Part shown: positions 5,065 to 5,450 of the stretch, one piece after another
How positions within the stretch are numbered: the first letter of the stretch is position 1
Layout: the number at the start of each line of letters is the position of its first letter
From: Clostridia bacterium
Lineage (GTDB): Bacteria > Bacillota > Clostridia > Christensenellales > Aristaeellaceae
NCBI GenBank assembly: GCA_900754755.1
Contig: CAAEEC010000175.1
Span: forward strand, 1 to 5,450
Direction: 5' to 3'
DNA length: 5,450 bases
Made by a program: the position numbers and the translations under genes
The notes under the pieces: generated by a model
The model's database searches: none
What the model was told of the DNA's origin: nothing
Seen by the model: only the letters and a program-made list of their open reading frames with translations

Positions 5065-5450
5065 ATGAAAGTATACGAAATGGAACTGTGCGGCGTGCGG
5101 CGGACGCTGCCCTTCATCCCCATCAACGATACCACGGCCTTTGCCAGCTTCGTGGTGCTGAGCGACACGGAACTGGTCAGCGCCTGCGCGCCGGAAATGG
5201 CCCGGCGCATCGGCGCGGTGGACGCCATCGTCACCGCCGAGGCGAAGGGCATCGCCCTGGCCTACGAAATCAGCAAGCTGCTGGGCCTCAAGGAATTCAT
5301 CGTGGCCCGCAAGAGCACCAAGAGCTACATGAAAAACGTGGTGTCCGCCTCCGTACACTCCATCACCACGGCGGGCGAGCAGCACCTGTATCTGGACGGC
5401 GTGGACGCGGACAAGATCCGCGTGGTGGTGCATCCCGAGAGCGTCGTCCA
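5065..5450 (+). CDS. Adenine-phosphoribosyltransferase-like protein, partial (odd 3' end)
   Basis: An open frame of 128 codons runs off the right edge. The start is ATG 5065 with AGGAGAG (5051-5057) 7 nt upstream. Residues 1-119 match a clostridial phosphoribosyltransferase family often beside NCS2 permeases: ELCGVRRTLPFIPIND at the N-terminus, VDAIVTAEAKGIALAYEIS (E59-A60-K61-G62 being the base-binding loop), FIVARKSTKSYMKN, and VHSITTAGEQHLYLDG. It would transfer phosphoribose from PRPP to a base delivered by the permease. The PRPP-binding loop (VDDVxSTG type) should follow the DGVDADKIR segment; instead residues 120-128 read VVVHPESVV, which is not the expected sequence and looks like DXP reductoisomerase. 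The loop is not seen in this window. Confidence 0.78.
   Translation, partial: MKVYEMELCGVRRTLPFIPINDTTAFASFVVLSDTELVSACAPEMARRIGAVDAIVTAEAKGIALAYEISKLLGLKEFIVARKSTKSYMKNVVSASVHSITTAGEQHLYLDGVDADKIRVVVHPESVV

Noticed and set aside
3861..5252. A 463-codon open frame on the minus strand opposite the permease
   Set aside because: It is antisense to a well-supported membrane protein with a promoter and ribosome binding site. Its translation is an Asp/His/Gly/Arg-rich mirror of GC-rich codons with no recognisable domain.

Overview
The window looks like chromosomal DNA of a GC-rich member of the Bacillota (Clostridia class, probably a gut or anaerobic lineage). The reasons are the strong AGGAGG-type ribosome binding sites before nearly every gene, compact operons, a leaderless cytoplasmic GH140-type glycosidase, a clostridial-style NCS2 permease plus phosphoribosyltransferase pair, and a Firmicutes-type phage control and replication module. 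The assignment rests on gene style only; there is no rRNA or marker gene.

Layout. (1) 107-1396 (+): a DUF4038/GH140-like glycoside hydrolase with a C-terminal beta-sandwich domain, closed by a very good intrinsic terminator at 1476-1514. (2) 1569-3783: a short phage-type early module. A LexA/CI-like S24 self-cleaving repressor (minus strand) diverges from a rightward operon of a small Cro-like HTH protein, a phage replication-initiation protein split between two reading frames, and a small cysteine-rich protein. The 133-bp divergent control region holds two oppositely directed sigma-A-type promoters and two palindromes of identical architecture (half-site ...TATC, 9-nt spacer, GATA...). One sits between the -35 and -10 of the repressor promoter, the other at the start point of the rightward promoter. 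A probable terminator follows at 3817-3840. (3) 3978-window end: a promoter at 3875-3902 drives an NCS2-family (purine/xanthine/uracil type) permease and a phosphoribosyltransferase gene that runs off the right edge. Together these would import a nucleobase and convert it to the nucleotide.

Most interesting points. The replication gene breaks frame inside a tandem-repeat tract. An 18-bp exact repeat with a 20-bp period (not a multiple of three) lies in the only zone where the shift can occur, and adding one more 20-bp unit would fuse the N- and C-terminal domains into one 332-residue protein with no stop codon. The last nine residues visible in the phosphoribosyltransferase read like DXP reductoisomerase (Dxr) rather than the expected PRPP-binding loop, suggesting a chimeric junction. 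The phage module carries control and initiation genes only, with no integrase or structural gene, and is wedged between metabolic genes.
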